Source of the DNA: Symsagittifera roscoffensis
Taxonomy: Eukaryota; Xenacoelomorpha; Acoela; Convolutidae
Length of the DNA: 64,000 nt
Direction: 5' to 3'
Assembly (NCBI RefSeq): GCF_963678635.1
Contig: NC_087064.1
Location: 54,446,338 to 54,510,337, forward strand
Shown here: piece by piece, positions 11,998 through 24,747 of the stretch
How the letters are laid out: every line of letters starts with the position of its first letter
Numbering within the stretch: position 1 is the first letter of the stretch
Notes under the pieces: model-generated
What the model was told of the DNA's origin: nothing
Seen by the model: only the letters and a program-made list of their open reading frames with translations
The model's database searches: none
Made by a program: the position numbers and the translations under genes

Positions 11998-12784
11998 CTG
12001 TTATGCACAAAAATATGTAAAACACGCAGTCTCACTGTAGCTATTGTTGCTTCCTAACAATGAATTAAACACGCCATTATAACAAAAATAATAATCATCA
12101 AGCAAATTCACTTTATTGTAGCATCGGCATGCCCAAAAAAATAACGCATCAGACTGAAAGCTCAGACAAATGAGGTTTTAGACTCTACGGGCATAATTTC
12201 TGTTCTGCAAAATTTCTGTTCTTGTACAAAACGACGATATATTGGTCATCAAAAGCTAATCAGCCACAAGTCGCATCCTAAAAGAAGGCCCATTAAATTG
12301 GAAAACTAACATATGGAAATCGACATAGATCGGAAGCCTGATATTTCTTAACAGTTCTTATATTTCTTGGCAATTCTTAACAGTGATGTAATTACAGGCA
12401 GTAATATTGAAAGAAACAACAAAAGTACTCAAAATATGCCTGTGAAAAAACTAAATTTGGGTGTCCAGCTCAACTAATCAAACGCTTCCAGCATCTTGCA
12501 GCTTTATTGGATGAAACAAAAATGATAACCCAAAAAGCTTTTTCATTGTACCTTGAAAAAGCCATAATACTGTTATAAAATGTCAAAAAAAATTAGAGCC
12601 AAAAAATGGGTTCAAAAAAAAGGTTCAATATATCTTTAAAAAAAAACAGACAGCCCACAATTATAGAAGTACTTCTTATTTAATTTGGGAACTAAAAAAA
12701 CAATGGAAATTATAAGGACTTCTCATAAGATGAAGTTATACCAGTTAGAGAAAACTCAATAGATACGCAACTTTTGTTCCATTG

Positions 12785-13800
12785 GGAATGCAGAACAAAG
12801 TCAACAGGCAATTGGAAAAGTCAAAAAACGCAAGGAAACAGTAAAAAAACTGATTTTTTTTAAAAAAACTTTAATTTTAGTACCATATTTTAAAAACTAG
12901 TGACATAAAAACTCTTTGATTTGAAGAACAACTTATTATTAACACTTTGTTGATAACAATAACCTAATTTGAGAAAACTAGAAATTTGAGCGTGAACGAA
13001 AAATCACCACGTTCATCGACTCGTAAAAAAGTCTATTTTTAAAACTAACAATTTTTCGTGACCTTTCACTTTTGCTGTTCGATAGTCGAGTTTGCATTCA
13101 TTTAACAAAGTAAGTGATGCGAACTTAAAAAGTAAACTATTACTCAAACCGCAAGCAAACTCTTTTTACAACGTGAAAAAAATCTAAGACTTTTTACTAC
13201 CCAAATCTTTTCTTCTCGAAAATCTTCGATTCATCCACCTATTCTTTGATTAATCAAAAAGACCGATGAGTCCAAATGAAGATGCAATTTAATTGACACT
13301 AAGAACCACCCAAAATTCTGAATTTAATCTTGAAATTTATTAAAGCAATTCACCAGCTCAGGCACTAAAACTCGGGTAGTCCCGTAATTTTAAGGCAAGC
13401 AACATAGCCAACAGACAGTTGAACGCAATTGAACAGAAAAAAATACCGACTTTTTTGTATTTTAAAGACAAAATAGATGCCCTTAAAGCTCTTTCAATCT
13501 TAAGATTAATTTATGATTGGCCCTTTTTCTATAAAATTGACCCAATTTGAGAAAACTGGATCAACAGGTAAGACTTATATTCCGCTGGTCAATCGGAAAA
13601 TTAAATTCCACTTTTGAAACTAAAAGTCGATCACGTTTGTTGTGATCTTTACAATTTTGCTATCGATAACGGAGTTTGCCTATCTTTCAATAAAGAAATG
13701 AATTGAACAGAAGAAAAAAAAACGGGAAAAAGTGATTTTGAGCCTAAAACAATTTTATAAATTTTCCTGAAAAAAAAACGTTCATCGACTCTAAAAAATC
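12785..13800 (+). mobile_element. Two family B MITEs in tandem (12785-13030, 13385-13800)
   Basis: Both carry GAGAAAACT(G/A)GA. The second starts ACATAGCCAACAGACAGTTG and has TTCCGCTGGTC and a TTCATCGACTCT end. A third left-end fragment follows at 13800-13860. All are in plus orientation within the USP intron between 11998 and 14939. Confidence 0.6.
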
Positions 13801-13859
13801 TTCAACAGCTAGCTAAGAGACAGTTGGAAACCCAAAAAAAAGTGATCCCTTTTTGAAAG

Positions 13860-15780
13860 TAGACGAAAAAAACATACCTTTTTCTCTCGTAGATTTTCAA
13901 TAATTTTTCTTATTGGAACGCTCTCAAAAAATTATCCAAATTTGCAGAAACTCGTCAATCGCTGATTTTTAAATTGTTGAGAAAACTAGACAAAAAATCG
14001 TTTTCTGAAACAACAAATCATTCACAATTATTGCGCCACTAGCTCATTGTTATTGGAGAGTGCAATTTACCATCCATTAGGCAAATGAACTTGATGTGAA
14101 GTCAAACGACTAATAAGTCACAAGGAAGAAAAAATTTTGCGTGCGAATAATTTCCAATTCATTTTTTTTTTTAAATAAAACTCGCGACATAAATAAATGT
14201 ATATATTTCCGTCAACGAAACTTGAAAAATTCGAGAATGAACAAATTTTAAAGCTGTTTCCTAAGTGACATAAAAAAACTAAATTAAAATTTACACTGAC
14301 GCGAAGCGGAGCTTCCCACTACTTGTGATGCAAAAATATTAAGAAAAAACACGAAAAAGCAAAAACATCGAAGTAAAAAACGAAAGCAACAATTTCAGTC
14401 TCAAACTAACTTGGAAGTAAGGCATTAAACTAATCAGATCCTTGTTTTTCCGTTTTTTATTTAAATGAAGCAAAAAAAAACAATAGCGTAACTTCACTTC
14501 CAAGTACCATAATAATAATAATAAGACATGAGGTAGAAATCAATTTAAAGGCGGCAATTGATAATTAAACGAAAATGGGACAACCCAGAAACTTACGATC
14601 ATTTTAAAACCAAATTTGGAAACTTTGTAAGATTTCAAAAAATATATTTATTCAAACCCATAATCTCAATGTTAGGGAGGTTCATATTTATATTCGAATC
14701 TTGGAGCCATTTCTAAGCAGGGATAAAAAAATAGAACATTTATGCATACATATAAATTTTTTTCAGAAAATATTTCAGCATAAAATTCTAAAATTCTGTA
14801 AAATGGTTGAACAGCGCAGCCTTATTAATTTTAGAATTGATTGTATAACTGTAGCACCTGAACTATAGCACCTAACTGGAACTCCACCCCTAAAATTCCT
14901 GCTGTTTTGATAAAAAAAGTGATTCATTTTCTGAACTACCTTTGTAATCCACTGTTCCCCACGCGAACTGCTGGCTGTGAACTCTGACTGCAGGCTGGCA
15001 TCTATGCTGTCGTAGAGTGTCTGGAATCCACGCACTTGCAGAGGCACCTGTATAACCTTTCTAGCTATACCTCAATTACATCGAAATAGTTTCCCTTTTG
15101 GATCTTTATATCAATATCAATCATGTTCTTTTTTCCCACCATTTTCATTCGTATTTTTGTTCTTGGAGCTTATTTGGCCATCCATTTAGCAATTGAATTT
15201 GAAAGGAAAACTCAAATTAAAAAAGTGAAGAATAAAATTGCTTTTCCTGAACACCAAGCAACGTAGAAGAATGAAAATTCAATTCGTATTAACACTTGAA
15301 AATTTCTGCCCTTTTGGATCAACCGCACAGCCTCAACTCCTCCGCGCCTCTCTTCGGTGAGTCTTTCCTTATGCATTCATTAATTTTGAAATATGATTCC
15401 TTATGAAATGAGAGTTTGGTTCTTTTTTTCTTTTCCCCACCGTTGAATTATTAAAAACATATTTGCTCTTCATGTCTAATCTGTTAAAATCACTGGTTAA
15501 AATTGTCCATTTAAACAAATATTGAATTCGTAGAACAAGGGTCTAGACTTTGTGTCTACATTCAAGTCGCTAATTGAGGGAATGAGGAATACTTTACAGA
15601 TGAATTTTGGATATATTTGTCCCCAGCCTTTCTTCGTCCTTGGTATCGTGGGCCTTTTTTCCCCTGGGGGAGATCGAAGTCATCCATATCGCAGTAGCCA
15701 AGTGGCGTTAGAAAAAGCATACTGATCAATTGAGGCAGTATTATTAAATCACCTTGACGGTGACTGAGCAGAATGGTCTC
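13860..15780. other. Intron sequence around the 36-codon USP exon
   Basis: Apart from the exon at 14940-15047 and a family A 3' module at 14297-14330 (GCGAAGCGGAGCTTCCCACT), I see only A/T-rich low-complexity sequence and nothing protein-like. Confidence 0.5.
14940..15047 (-). CDS. USP25/28: USP25/28-like ubiquitin hydrolase, 36-codon exon
   Basis: Short phase-0 exon of exactly 36 codons between acceptor ACAG|GTG and donor AAAG|GTAGTT. It encodes VPLQVRGFQTLYDSIDASL... and ends GEQWITK. This aligns with the USP25/28 segment that begins PLQVNGF and ends EHWFTEL, just before the 'fingers' region of the USP fold. The isolated exon lies between introns of 5.2 and 2.9 kb and would be easy to miss by gene prediction. 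Confidence 0.9.
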
Positions 15781-15899
15781 AAAGCGGAAAGACTTTAAGA
15801 GCAGAAAAACTGAAAAAACTGCATTTTTGGGCTAACTGAGCTCAGTTCAATTCATTTACCAAAATTGAAAAAATACGCAAAAAGCTTGAAAATTTGTCA

Positions 15900-17110
15900 C
15901 TAAAGACAAGCGGAGCTTTGCACCACTCGCGATAGATCAAAAACATAGCATGGCACTCTAGCCGATAAAATGAGAAATGAGACAGACAAAAGCCGCAGAA
16001 AATTAAATCTAATTGATCATCGAAAAAAACGCACAAACAAAAGCGATTTCAAAGCCGACAATACCTGAGCAAGACACATGTTCAGCTGTTAAAAAAAATT
16101 AAAAGAGCTTTGAAAAATTAATGCTAATTGATTATCAAAAAAAAACGAACAAGCAAAAGCCATAACAAAACCGACATAGACAATACCTGAGCAGTCACAT
16201 GGTTAGCTGGTAAAAAAAATTTAAAACAACTTTGAAACTACAAAAACCGAAGTAATTTAATCAAAAAAGTCAAAAAATCTTCATCTACCATATTTTTACA
16301 TGTTTCGCTCGTATGCAGTAAAACCTGAGGAAAACCAGTCTTTGGCACAATTTCAAGCGAGAAATTAGCATTCAGGCAAAACTTCACCAGTCGTAACTTT
16401 TTAAGTCGAGAAAAAACCACAACTAAAAACCTCAAAAGATGTCTGTAATGATGTTCATTTGCGGAAAATAGAAACAAAGGCGTTTAATGAAAATTCAAAA
16501 ACAATTATCAATCGACAAATGAGCCGACAAAACTTACCGTAGAACTAAAACTAAATGTTGTCATGAAAAACTCTGACCTATAAATTCTATAGTAGCATTT
16601 TTAGCAGTTTGTGCCATCCGGAGGGGAGCACAAATAACAAATATTATTTTCCTTAAAACAAACAAAATTAGCTCACAGAGCCAAAAAAAATTAGCCGAAA
16701 TCATTAGTGCCGAATGAAACTTTTAAGCGAAAAAAAGCTGGAACGAAAATATACGAAATTAAGGTTACTAAAACTACAAATTGCAAGAGTGTATTATTCA
16801 CTAAAAGCAACTATAGCGAAAATGAGTACAGTAAGAACACTACGACACGGCAACTTAACCGACCAAACATAAGCAGAAAATTGATAAACCGACTACTTGC
16901 TTGAAACGGAATATTTCCCGTTTGCATAAAAAAAAACTGGTCCTGGTCAGATTCAAAAACAGAAAATTAGCTGTCCCAGCCGGAGACGCTGAGAAGTTCG
17001 GATTGATTATGAAACAAGATACCAAGTAATTCTTTTAGGCAAGTTCTTAACCCGAACAAAAATCTATATTCCCATTTAATAGCGCCTGCTAATAGCAAGC
17101 GTAATAATGA
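15900..17110 (-). mobile_element. Family A composite tRNA-like element, copy 3
   Basis: 3' module AGCGGAGCTTTGCACCACTC at 15907, body with repeated GCCGACA/CAAAACATAAGCAG motifs and an internal duplication (AATACCTGAGCA-AGACACATG at 16055 and again near 16185), degraded tRNA-like block near 16940-17000, and hairpin CCTGCTAATAGCAAGCG near 17085. Confidence 0.6.
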
Positions 17111-17879
17111 CCTGCTGTTATAAAACTACTGAAATCGGAAAAATCTCATGCTGTCAAAAAATCCGACAAAAAATAAAAGACAAACAAAAGACCAACAAAA
17201 ATTTTTCCGAGAGAAAATTCATTTCAAATCTCGAAAGAGCACTGCTGCATCAAGAATACTGCTAATGGCAAACTGTAACAAAAAACGTTTAAGAAAAAAA
17301 ATACGCTGTACAGGTGGGACATAAAATTGGGCCTGGGTAAGTCAAATTGCTCTTGGCAAGCGTTCAACTTGAGTTATATTCAATAGCAAAAAACAGCTGC
17401 TGAAAAAATTTATTTATACGTGAACAATTGAAAACTTTTTAAAAATTAAATCGTAGCTAATTTTTGAGAATCCCACAAAAATGTATCAAAAAATTTACGA
17501 ACATAAGAAAAATCATAACAAACATTAAAAAAATCAAAAAACAAGAAAAATACAAATAACACAATAAAAATCAGGTGATTGACGTTATTGAATTTGCCAT
17601 ACTGATGCGGGTTGAAATGACTTATTTCGAGAATTAAAACATTGGACTTTGCCCAAAATCTCAACAAAACAAGTGAGATGAGTGAAACTTTTTGAGAAAT
17701 TGGAATTTTATTAAGGACAACTAGCTTCGTGCAAATAACTAAAGAGTCGCTTCTTCTGCACGAAAAACTCTCGCAAGTAGTTCTTTCAATTGAGCTCTTC
17801 TTCTCAGACATGAGAGGGTTAATTTTAACTTAAAAATTTCCAAAAACAATAACTTTCCAAAATCCATAACTGACATAAC

Positions 17880-17945
17880 AAAAAACGAAAAAAAAAAACA
17901 TCACGACCTATATAAGAGTCTGAACTACGTTCATTGACTCTTAAA
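17880..17945 (+). repeat. Family B right-end fragment
   Basis: ACCTATATAAGAGTCTGAAC followed by TACGTTCATTGACTCT, the right terminus only. Confidence 0.55.
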
Positions 17946-17989
17946 CACTTACTGTTTGAAAAGCAAATAATTATTTCTAACGAAAATCA

Positions 17990-19530
17990 GCGCAGCCGCT
18001 TAAGGAGGTAGGCTTTCAAAAACCTGCTGTTTCGATTAAACACTTTACATCAGATTTCACAGGATAGTTAATGAGAGAAGTAAAAAAAACTTCAAAAAAG
18101 GTTCAACAAATCAAAAAATCGACTTTTCGTCAAATCAATATTTTTACTTTCCCGAAGGCTATAACTAAAAGAGTAAAACAATTTTGACGTAGCCATTCCT
18201 GCATGGGAGCTTCCGGCAACCTGTTTTTCGGATTGAACCCAAAATCTCAGATTTAGGAGGGTTATTTTTGAAAACCAAAAACATGGGTCAAATATTCTCC
18301 CCATTTTCGAAGGCTATAGACAGTGGGATAAAATGAAAAAATAACTACGCCAGTCAACAGGGCAGTAGGCGTCCTGTGCATTGATATATTTCGTTTTGAG
18401 AATTGGTAGAGCATGAAAAACTAAAAAAGTTTAAAAATTGCAAACAGTGAAAAAAAATCCAAAGCGTCTCAAAACAAATAAAACCCAATTCCATGCAACT
18501 TCATGATTCTAGGCAAACAAGCCAAGCAAAATGTTCAATTTTTGAATTAGCATATGAACAAAGCTTACAAAGCGGAAACAAAGAAAACAATATTTGATCA
18601 GACACCAGTTAAGCCGGAAGAAAATATATATATATTTTTGAAAAACTTGAAAAAGATTTAAATCCCCTGAGAATAGAATAAAAAAACTTTTCCTTATAGC
18701 ACACAAAAAAAATCTTAGATGTGGCAGCTAAGCCGACAAAACTTGAGCAGACAAACGCAAGTTCGATTCAATTCAATTTTTACCGAGAAAAAACTTTTCA
18801 ATTTCATAAAAGTGGTCCAACTAAAGCCAGAGATATCAGTTTGATATTTATTAAATTTGTTGTTTACGGATAAGTTTATAATTTAAAAAATTGTACTTCA
18901 CCCAAAACCGTCGTTTTTTCTAGTTGTTTACTAACAAGTTTTTTCTAGTTGTTTTTGACACTTTTTTTACTAACAAAATCACAAAAAGTGAACGTTTTTT
19001 TGAGAACAAGGAATTTTTTCAGGGACACAACGTTTTTCGTACAAAAATTAAGGCGTAGCTGCTTATACACGGAGACTTCCCACAACCTGTTGCCTCAATT
19101 AGATCCTTGATATCAAATTCGGCCGGGTAGCCTTCGAGAAAGATCGAAAAGTGTTTTTAAAAAACGGACAAGAAAAAAACGTTGACTTTTCTGAGGGCTA
19201 TATTTTTTAAGGGCGTAGCCGCTTATACAACTAGCTTCACACAAGCTGTTCTATCAATTTAAACCAAAATCTCAGATTGGATGGCGGCAGTTTCTGAGAA
19301 ACGTTAAGAAAAATAAAAAAACGTCTAAAAAATCAAAAATATGAGTTTTCCGAAGACGAAAGTCTTTAAAAAAATTGGGTAGAGCCGCTTAAGCAGGGGA
19401 TCTTCTCACAAGCCATCTTACCCATTTAACCCAAAATCTCAGATTTGAAAGGATATTTTATGAGAAAAAATTTAGGTCAAACATTCACCCCACAGAGTTT
19501 TTCGAAGCCTGTAGAAAGGGAGGTACGTAA
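17990..19530. repeat. Diverged ~160-bp repeat units
   Basis: Five units sharing CGTAGCCGCTTATAC, ACTTCCCACAACCTGTT, AACCCAAAATCTCAGAT and TTTCGAAGGCTATA. They occur near 18000, 18180, 19050, 19205 and 19385. The two clusters are separated by family A-like sequence. Intronic in the USP gene. Confidence 0.6.
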
Positions 19531-19900
19531 AAAAAAGTAGAGGAATATGCGGGCAGTTAGGGGAATGGGCGGTCTTTCTATTGGTAACACTTTTTCAAAA
19601 ATCTAAATTTTTTGAGAAAAGTGAAAAAATTCTTTTCAGCGTCTAAAAAAAATAAAAAACCAAATCCAAAACATTTTCATAATACCTGTTGTTATCAAAC
19701 AGGAATGTAATGGAAAAAACAAGGTCCTGCCCAGACTCGTACCCCAGAACCTCCGGTGCAAAAGCGAGCACGATACCTCCAGGCAAGAGGGATGAAACCT
19801 GGAAGTTTAGCGTTCAACAATAACGCAAGTTCAATTTCTTGTAAAAAAAATTTTTCACGTCAAAAGTCTAGTTCCCGATTACAAAACACTTGCTCTCGCT
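18480..19900 (-). mobile_element. Family A element, copy 4, interrupted by ~160-bp repeats
   Basis: Has the 5' block at 19860-19900 (CACTTGCTCTCGC), a tRNA-like block at 19725-19795 and body-like sequence at 18720-18790 (CTAAGCCGACAAAACTTGAG). Between them lies sequence belonging to a different, ~160-base repeat. The 3' palindromic module is not found. Confidence 0.4.
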
Positions 19901-20252
19901 ACTGTAATAAAAAAACTGATATTTAGGTAATGTGAGAGGAAAACAAAAAGAGCCCTGGAAATGTGCAAACAACGCTGATAATAAAATTTTGCATAATAGC
20001 CGTTGTTAAGATTATGAATCAACCAACTTATTGACTGTTTTCGTTATTTTTTGATAATCAAATGTAAATTTCAAACCAAACTTCATTAAACTTAATGTGA
20101 ATTTGTGAAAAATCTCTATTTTTTCCTCTAAAACGATTTGGACAAAAATTGTACGGTTGATCTCGACTATTTCATCTGGACATCAGAGGGCAAAACATAT
20201 TAATTGCAAGCATTTTAAGGTCTTCAGTAATTGTAATATTCGGCTGTATCAC

Positions 20253-20548
20253 CTGGATGAAGGCCTCTTTGGCTTGGAACTCCTCATTCCTATCTGTGAG
20301 TCCGTGAGTCTCAATCTCTCCATAAAATATGCCCTTTAATTGATCTGGAGACACCATCTCTTCAGCTGAATTGTCCGAAAATAATGATGTCGTCGACTGA
20401 TCTTCTTTTTCTATTGAGTTTAGTTGCGATGACTGTTCCAGAGCTGAATTGTAAATTTGCAGTGATTCTTCGACCCACTCCAAGAGTTTGCTGGTGAATT
20501 CAGTCACGTCTTGCTGTGTGTTACTATATGCACTACCCTCAAACGCTC
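20253..20548 (-). CDS. USP25/28: USP25/28-like ubiquitin hydrolase, QQD-box exon
   Basis: Third recognised exon. It starts after TTTTAG and completes a Gly codon (G|GA), then reads AFEGSAYSNTQQDVTEFTSKLLEWVEESL, the USP QQDVxEF box that lines the active site. A short acidic, Ser-rich insert follows, then IFYGEIETHGL and EFQAKEAFIQ, equivalent to the family's FYG...G...F...FGQ stretch. Donor is CAG|GTGATA in phase 0. The following intron is 5.2 kb. Confidence 0.93.
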
Positions 20549-21342
20549 CTAAAATTGCTAAACTGAGATCAATGAGCACAAACTATGGATGAGCAAAAAT
20601 ATAGAGAAGATTAAATAGCCGTCCAACTCAAGATAGGTCACGCTACAAATGCATGCAAAAACTAGCACTCGACACTGGCACTACGAGTGTCTGCGAAACT
20701 AGCACTTGTTGGTTTGTCTGCGATAACAAAAATCGTACAGAAATCTTCAAGTTCAAGAAACTTTTTCGCATAACCTTTCTGATGAAAAATAACTGAATTA
20801 TTACTATCTGGATCAAAAATTATTTTAAAATTCCGCTTGCAGTTCTAAAAACAAATAATTTAGAACAAAAGTAATTCAGGTATTTTTGCATTATTTGACT
20901 TTGGAAGCGCAATTTGCTTTCCAATTAGGAGATAAAATTGAATTTAAAAAGGAAACAAAATTTGAGCTGCGTAAATATACTTGAAAAAACGCGACTTAAA
21001 TAAGCGGCTTACAAATCATTAAATGTGTCATTATGTAACTGAAGTTTGTATCTTGAAAAAAAAACTAATGGACATATTGTGTAAACATTTCATTAGTTAG
21101 GTTTCACAAACGAAAAAGGCCGTAAAATTTAAAATTAAAAAGAACGAAGTTAATCTCAATTTGCATCATTTAGCGAACGATAACTTCTTTTCATGTCTCA
21201 ATTTGATGTAAAACTTACTATTCATTCTGTGAGCCTCTGCAATGAAGTAATAACTCATCAGCAACTGATTTAACTGGTTAGGAATTTTCCAAATTATGCC
21301 AACTGTTATTATATGTTTGGAAGAATGGAGCCAGCAGCTCAC

Positions 21343-21599
21343 CTTTGAATATTTCGACCGATCTGCGTGGGTTCACGTATTTCCTAGAGCTGCCAATGAG
21401 ATATGCAAAGAGGGTTCTGAGCTCCTTCATGAACTGGAACTTCTTCTTCGCGCTTTCGGTCGGGGCTGCATTGAGGGGTGGGTTGAAGTTAAGCACGAGG
21501 TTGCGAAATGCACTGATGTTGAAGAGAGCTTGGATGACTGAATTGAACCAACAACTGTTGCCTATGTTCTGCAGTCCTAGGGGCCACTCACTTGAACAT
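21343..21599 (-). CDS. USP25/28: USP25/28-like ubiquitin hydrolase, catalytic Cys-box exon
   Basis: Exon carrying the Cys box of the USP protease fold: GLQNIGNSCWFNSVIQALF, in which the Cys of NSCWF is the expected nucleophile attacking the ubiquitin isopeptide bond. The rest (NLVLNF, FMKELRTLFAYLIGSSRKYV, RRSVEIFKG) follows the USP25/28 family in order. Acceptor is CTTTTAG|ATG, donor AAAG|GTGAGC. It enters by completing an AG|A arginine codon from the previous exon and leaves one base (phase 1). Intron to the previous exon is 405 bases. Open frames on the opposite strand over this exon are shadows. Confidence 0.95.
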
Positions 21600-22004
21600 C
21601 TAAAAGAAAACAAGCGTGTACAAAGAACAAGCGAAGACTTGATACAACAGTGAAGCTGTAGTCATTTAGCTCCAGGTTTAATAGCTAGATAGTGATCACC
21701 GCACGCTTAGCATGCCATGACAGCTTTCGAAACCAAAAAAGGGTCTTCTGCGCCGTTCCCACCTTTCTGTATTAAAACTTGTCACTCTGACAAATGCAAC
21801 AGAGACGGTTGATTACCCAATCAGAAACACATTTTTTCATCACATACAACCTTAAAGTGGTTGTTATCTTGTGGGGATGGAACGGTAGACGAGCACTCAA
21901 ATTTTTCTGACAAATTCAAAAACACACTAGTTCTGCCAAACTGTTTTCCTTTCATAAGTGCGAAGTATTACTCAATGGTCAACAAGAGAGGTCAAGCTGC
22001 TTAC

Positions 22005-22315
22005 CTCTTCCGTTCATTGGGATCGCCGTCGAAAGCATACAGACTGGCATTCTCTAGTTTACTAGTCCTAAGACTCTCCTCCAACGCCTTGTTGATGTCA
22101 GTGTCTTCATTCGATATCCGCATATCTCCCCACGTCACTCTTTTGGCCCCACCCCCCATGCTGCTTTCGCCCATAGTGTCTTCATCACTCCGGTTGTTTT
22201 CTCCCCCTCCCCCCACAGCCGCACCCTTGGACTGCTGTTCCAGACTGAGGGCTATGGCTCTTTGCAGGTCATTGTCCTCTTTACCGAGGTTGTTATCTCC
22301 CATCTGGTTACTGCT
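22005..22315 (-). CDS. USP25/28: USP25/28-like ubiquitin hydrolase, exon with two UIMs
   Basis: Most 5' exon I can identify of a deubiquitinase of the USP25/USP28 family. On the minus strand a pyrimidine-bearing acceptor (TTTCCAG) precedes it and the donor is AGAG|GTAAGC. It encodes about 103 residues plus two bases. Two ubiquitin-interacting motifs are visible: DLQRAIALSLEQQ near residues 16-28 and DINKALEESL near 73-82, separated by a Gly-rich linker. This matches the N-terminal half of USP25/28, where UIMs lie just before the catalytic domain. The family also has a UBA-like domain further upstream, which I do not find, so one or more 5' exons are probably missing or unrecognised. An internal Met at 22303 could be a start if this were the first exon; I prefer the acceptor reading. 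Confidence 0.85.
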
Positions 22316-22572
22316 CTGGAAACGATGCACTCTTGATCAGATTTTGTAAAAATAGTTTCACAATTAAAAATATCCATAAAAATTTCAACATGCGGATACA
22401 AAAGATGACTAAAATAAGGCAAACTCAGGTTTTTTCTCTGAAATTCCTGTCAACAAGGATCTTGGAAAACATTTTCTTAAAAATTGAACAACAATTCGAC
22501 TAAGATCGAGAGCAAACGGTTTCAGTTATGATGCAATATCTCGATTACGCACAGTAGAAAAAATTGTTTAGC

Positions 22573-23410
22573 ACAGAGGTGAAGCTGCGCTTCACATCAC
22601 TTGCGATACAACACAAACATTAAAAAAACTAGAAGTACAAAAAATTGTTAAAAAGTAGGTCTACTAAAATTTTCGTATGTCACGATTAAAATTCAATCCA
22701 GGCAAACATGCCAAGCCAAACAATTGAATTTTAAATTAGCAACGGATCAAAACTGACGAAGCGGAAACAAAGCCGATAATTTTAGAGCAGACGCCAGTTG
22801 ATCCGAAAAAAAAGTTGATTTTATTAAAATGAACGCAAGAAATGATCTCAGCCTTCGCATTTCGAAAAAAAATAGATGGCCTTAAACCTCTTTGAATTTC
22901 TAGAACAATTTATAAAAAGCACTTTTTGATTAAGATAGCCCCATTTGAGAAAACTGGATCATTCGGTAGAGTTTTTCTTCCGCTGGGAAGTCTGATAATA
23001 AAATTCCATTTTCAAAACTAGAACTCGATCACACTTTTCCTGCTTCTTACATTCGATAAAGGAGTTTGCCATCCTTTTACAAAATAAAATGAACGGAACT
23101 TGAACAGAAATCAAAAGTCAAACTTCGAAAAAGTAAATTTGAGCCTGAATCATCGCGACCTATATAGGAGTCTGAACTACGTTCATCGAATTAAAAAAAA
23201 CTGACATGCTCTCGGATTCGAACCCTTGTTCCTTCGCGACATAGCCCCGCTCCTTACCACCACACTACTGAACACCCACATTTTCACGAAAATTACCTTC
23301 ATTAATAAAGCAAGGTTCAAATTATTCAAGTGATTCTGTTAAACTAGTTGATAACTAGAAAAAAGACTATATTCCAGTTTGATAACGCTTGCTTATCGCA
23401 AGCGTAATGA
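22573..23410 (-). mobile_element. Family A composite tRNA-like element, copy 5
   Basis: 3' module AGGTGAAGCTGCGCTTCAC followed by TCACTTGCGATACAAC at 22573-22615, tRNA-like block at 23207-23275 with B box GGTTCGAATCC and A-box-like TAGTGTGGTGGTAAGG, and a clear 5' hairpin GCTTGCTTATCGCAAGC at 23380-23396. It carries a nested family B insertion and lies just upstream of the USP gene. Confidence 0.7.
22835..23195 (+). mobile_element. Family B MITE nested in a family A element
   Basis: Well-preserved interior (GAGAAAACTGGATCATTCG, TTCCGCTGGG) and right end CGACCTATATAGGAGTCTG...ACGTTCATCGA. It separates the family A 3' module at 22573 from its tRNA-like block at 23207-23275, so B inserted into A. 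Confidence 0.7.
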
Positions 23411-24258
23411 TGTGAATCATTCTCAGCAAAAAAATGAAATCTTCAGTGAATTTCTAGTTGGCAAAGATTATTACAAATATTGAAAACTAGCATTTTCTGA
23501 AACTCAAACAAAACCTTTATACTTTCCAAGAGGATAGCTCATATTGTCTGCTCTAAGTAAATGCAAAAATGTTGTAGAACTTTTAAGTAAATTTCGTTCA
23601 ATATCATTCTAGTATAAATTTTTTATATGTTCGACGCACAAGTGGAGAAATTTTAATAAACAATCAAAACTGCTTTATCTTAAGTGCCTCTTTTAGAAGA
23701 CCATTTTGAAAAACTTAAAACTTAGATAACAGTTTTCATTTACCCCGAGAAAACGATCAAAGCCCAATTCCCACTTCAATCCGGGTCTGAATGGCCATTT
23801 TTTGTTATCGATTGCGGTAAATTGTACGAGTCAGCTGATTTAAGGAAATCATCACACTAAGTAATGAGCATTTCTCGTTGAGAATGTTTCAAATGGCATC
23901 AACAACAACTTCTTTATAATTCAATTTATATGTGCGCTAACTTTCCTAAACTCAGGTTTTTCGAAAAATTACGACGCAGGGAAAAGTTATCATGAACTGC
24001 TATTTTAAGAGTTGGAGCAAATTAGTATTTGACGCAGAAGCATGACATTTTCGTAGACTACTCAAATAACTTGCTCTGGCTGTGTAAAATTGTTTCGGAA
24101 ATGATCCTTGAAATAGGCATTTATGAGAGCACAAACCAACACTTGCGATTAATTTTGTCACTTATGTAACTTAAAACACTTATAAGCAAACGAAAGACAA
24201 AGAAATTAGAAGCAAAATGTTCAAACGTTTTTGCTCTGTCTTTTTTAACGTTTTTTTT

Positions 24259-24712
24259 TCAGACAAATTTCTACTTTTTAATTAGCCATTTTAACGGAAA
24301 TTTTTATATCAAAAGGTATTGTTGTCCTGAGCTTAAATTTGAAATTCAAACCTGTGATCATTTTTCGTTAAGTTATGGGGGTTTAAAGATTGCCATTTTG
24401 GCTAACTTGGGACAATTAACGCGCGATATATTTTGCGCTATCAACGCGTAAGCGGAGATTTGATTCGTCTTAAAAAACGTTCCAAATTGGTTGAAGCAGG
24501 TTTTTAGCACTACTTGTTATGTTACTGGGAGTGAAATCTACCACTTTGTACTTTACAAGACGTGTGAGGGGAAGATTTTCACAAAAAAAATCTCAAATTT
24601 TAGAAACAAAAATTTAATCTTACTTTTTTACATTAAATTTTTTCATGTTATAACTGCTCCATAGGTGTTAAAAGGCAGTCGGAACATTCAGGACTTGATA
24701 CGAGCAGTCTTG
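24259..24712 (+). mobile_element. Family C element, copy 1
   Basis: Contains the family core TTAACGCGCGATATATTTTG (near-palindrome with GCGCTATCAACGCG) and AAGGCAGTCGGAACATTCAG, and ends GATACGAGCAGTCTTG. The left terminus with TGTTCCGACTTTCG is missing. Confidence 0.75.
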
Positions 24713-24747
24713 CTTTAATTTGAGGTGTACTGACTTGCTTAAGTTAA

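Noticed and set aside
21861-22349. 162-residue plus-strand ORF, and plus ORFs at 21296-21653
   Set aside because: They are antisense shadows of USP exons with clear homology and splice sites on the minus strand.
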